A program made the translations under genes and the position numbers. From Candidatus Falkowbacteria bacterium CG1_02_41_21 (GTDB lineage: Bacteria > Patescibacteriota > Patescibacteriia > Patescibacteriales > UBA12465), in assembly GCA_001871235.1 (NCBI GenBank), contig MNUV01000026.1:1-5526 (forward strand): a stretch of DNA of 5,526 nucleotides, in the 5' to 3' direction. This document shows positions 5,318 through 5,526 of this stretch, piece by piece. Under the pieces are notes generated by a model that did not search any database, was not told the origin of the DNA, and saw only the letters and a program-made list of their open reading frames with translations. Each line of letters begins with the position of its first letter. The first letter of the stretch is position 1.

Positions 5318-5526
5318 GACTACTAAATACCACCGCCTAACCTTCGCTGAGCGGGAACAAATCAGCCAAGGAATCTGGGCCAAAGAAAAATCATCTCAAA
5401 TAGCCCAAAGACTAAACAGACGCCCCTCGACTATCAGCCGAGAAATCAGACTGCAGGTGTCTAGGAAGCGCTGGTGCTATAGCGCCATCAAGGGACAAGA
5501 ATTATCTGACATCAAAAAGAAAAAAG
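5316..5526 (+). CDS. IS30-family transposase, N-terminal part (cut by window edge)
   Basis: The first 70 codons are present and open to the right edge. Residues 5-46 match the N-terminal helix-turn-helix domain of IS30-type (Tra8-like) transposases: YHRLTFAEREQISQGIWAK, then SSQIAQRLNRRPSTISREI. This is the usual 'LT..ER..I......G.....IA..L.R..STISREI' pattern. The following segment (about 51-64, RKRWCYSAIKGQEL) corresponds to the region leading to the DDE catalytic domain, which would lie beyond the window. Whether the gene is intact cannot be judged. The start at 5316 is chosen because the family motif begins four residues later and no upstream in-frame start fits. There is no Shine-Dalgarno, and the start lies in a perfect palindrome, which suggests restricted expression. 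It is transcribed away from the DedA gene. Confidence 0.88.
   Translation, partial: MTTKYHRLTFAEREQISQGIWAKEKSSQIAQRLNRRPSTISREIRLQVSRKRWCYSAIKGQELSDIKKKK

Larger units (their letters stand above)
5241..5526 (+). mobile_element. Left part of an IS30-family insertion sequence, boundary uncertain
   Basis: An IS30-type transposase gene starts at 5316 and runs off the window. The palindrome-rich DNA before it (from about 5241) is unlike the neighbouring genes and is the probable left end. The true terminal repeat and target duplication cannot be identified because the right end lies outside the window. If the boundary is right, the element sits about 25 bp upstream of the DedA start codon, facing away from it. 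Its coding DNA is richer in C and G at third positions (CGC, CCC, TCG, ATC) than the T-rich operon, consistent with independent origin. Confidence 0.5.

Noticed and set aside
1..5526. CRISPR array or recoded (TGA = Gly) genetic code
   Set aside because: No regularly spaced direct repeats are present, and all long genes are open in the standard code without in-frame TGA, with ordinary Gly codons in use.

Overview
The window most likely comes from an AT-rich bacterium of the Candidate Phyla Radiation (Patescibacteria, Parcubacteria-like). This is an inference, with no marker gene to prove it. It rests on T-rich codons, five genes packed with 2-7 bp gaps, start codons preceded by AT-rich 'TTTATG'-type sequence without Shine-Dalgarno motifs, and a set of small envelope and glycan proteins typical of such genomes. 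All six complete genes end in TAA and none needs TGA read as an amino acid, so the standard bacterial code (table 11) fits.

Layout. Bases 1-167 hold no gene I can assign. They are followed by a strong intrinsic terminator (168-206) that ends an upstream plus-strand transcript. A five-gene plus-strand operon (251-4658) follows: a GT-B glycosyltransferase of the MurG/MGDG-synthase type, an EamA/DMT ten-helix transporter, a membrane-anchored clan GH-A glycoside hydrolase, a GT2 glycosyltransferase, and a small DoxX-like four-helix membrane protein. A DedA-family membrane protein (4527-5216, minus strand) converges on the operon, and its 3' end overlaps the DoxX-like gene by 132 bp. Beyond the DedA gene, 99 bp of palindrome-rich DNA leads into the first 70 codons of an IS30-family transposase that runs off the right edge.

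Working together (inference). The two glycosyltransferases would build a glycan or glycolipid on the cytoplasmic side. The EamA protein could carry a lipid-linked or soluble intermediate across the membrane, as ArnE/ArnF do for undecaprenyl-phosphate-aminoarabinose. The anchored hydrolase, whose catalytic domain should face outward, could trim or transfer sugars outside. The DedA protein belongs to a family with members that recycle polyprenyl-phosphate carriers, so it fits the theme although it is transcribed separately.

The most unusual structural signal is the DoxX/DedA overlap. The two genes are read in exact codon-against-codon antisense register, so the last membrane helix of each protein is encoded opposite the polar tail of the other. 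The DedA gene also has an extended -10 promoter placed so that its mRNA would start at or next to the ATG (leaderless). The IS30-like gene starts inside a perfect palindrome.
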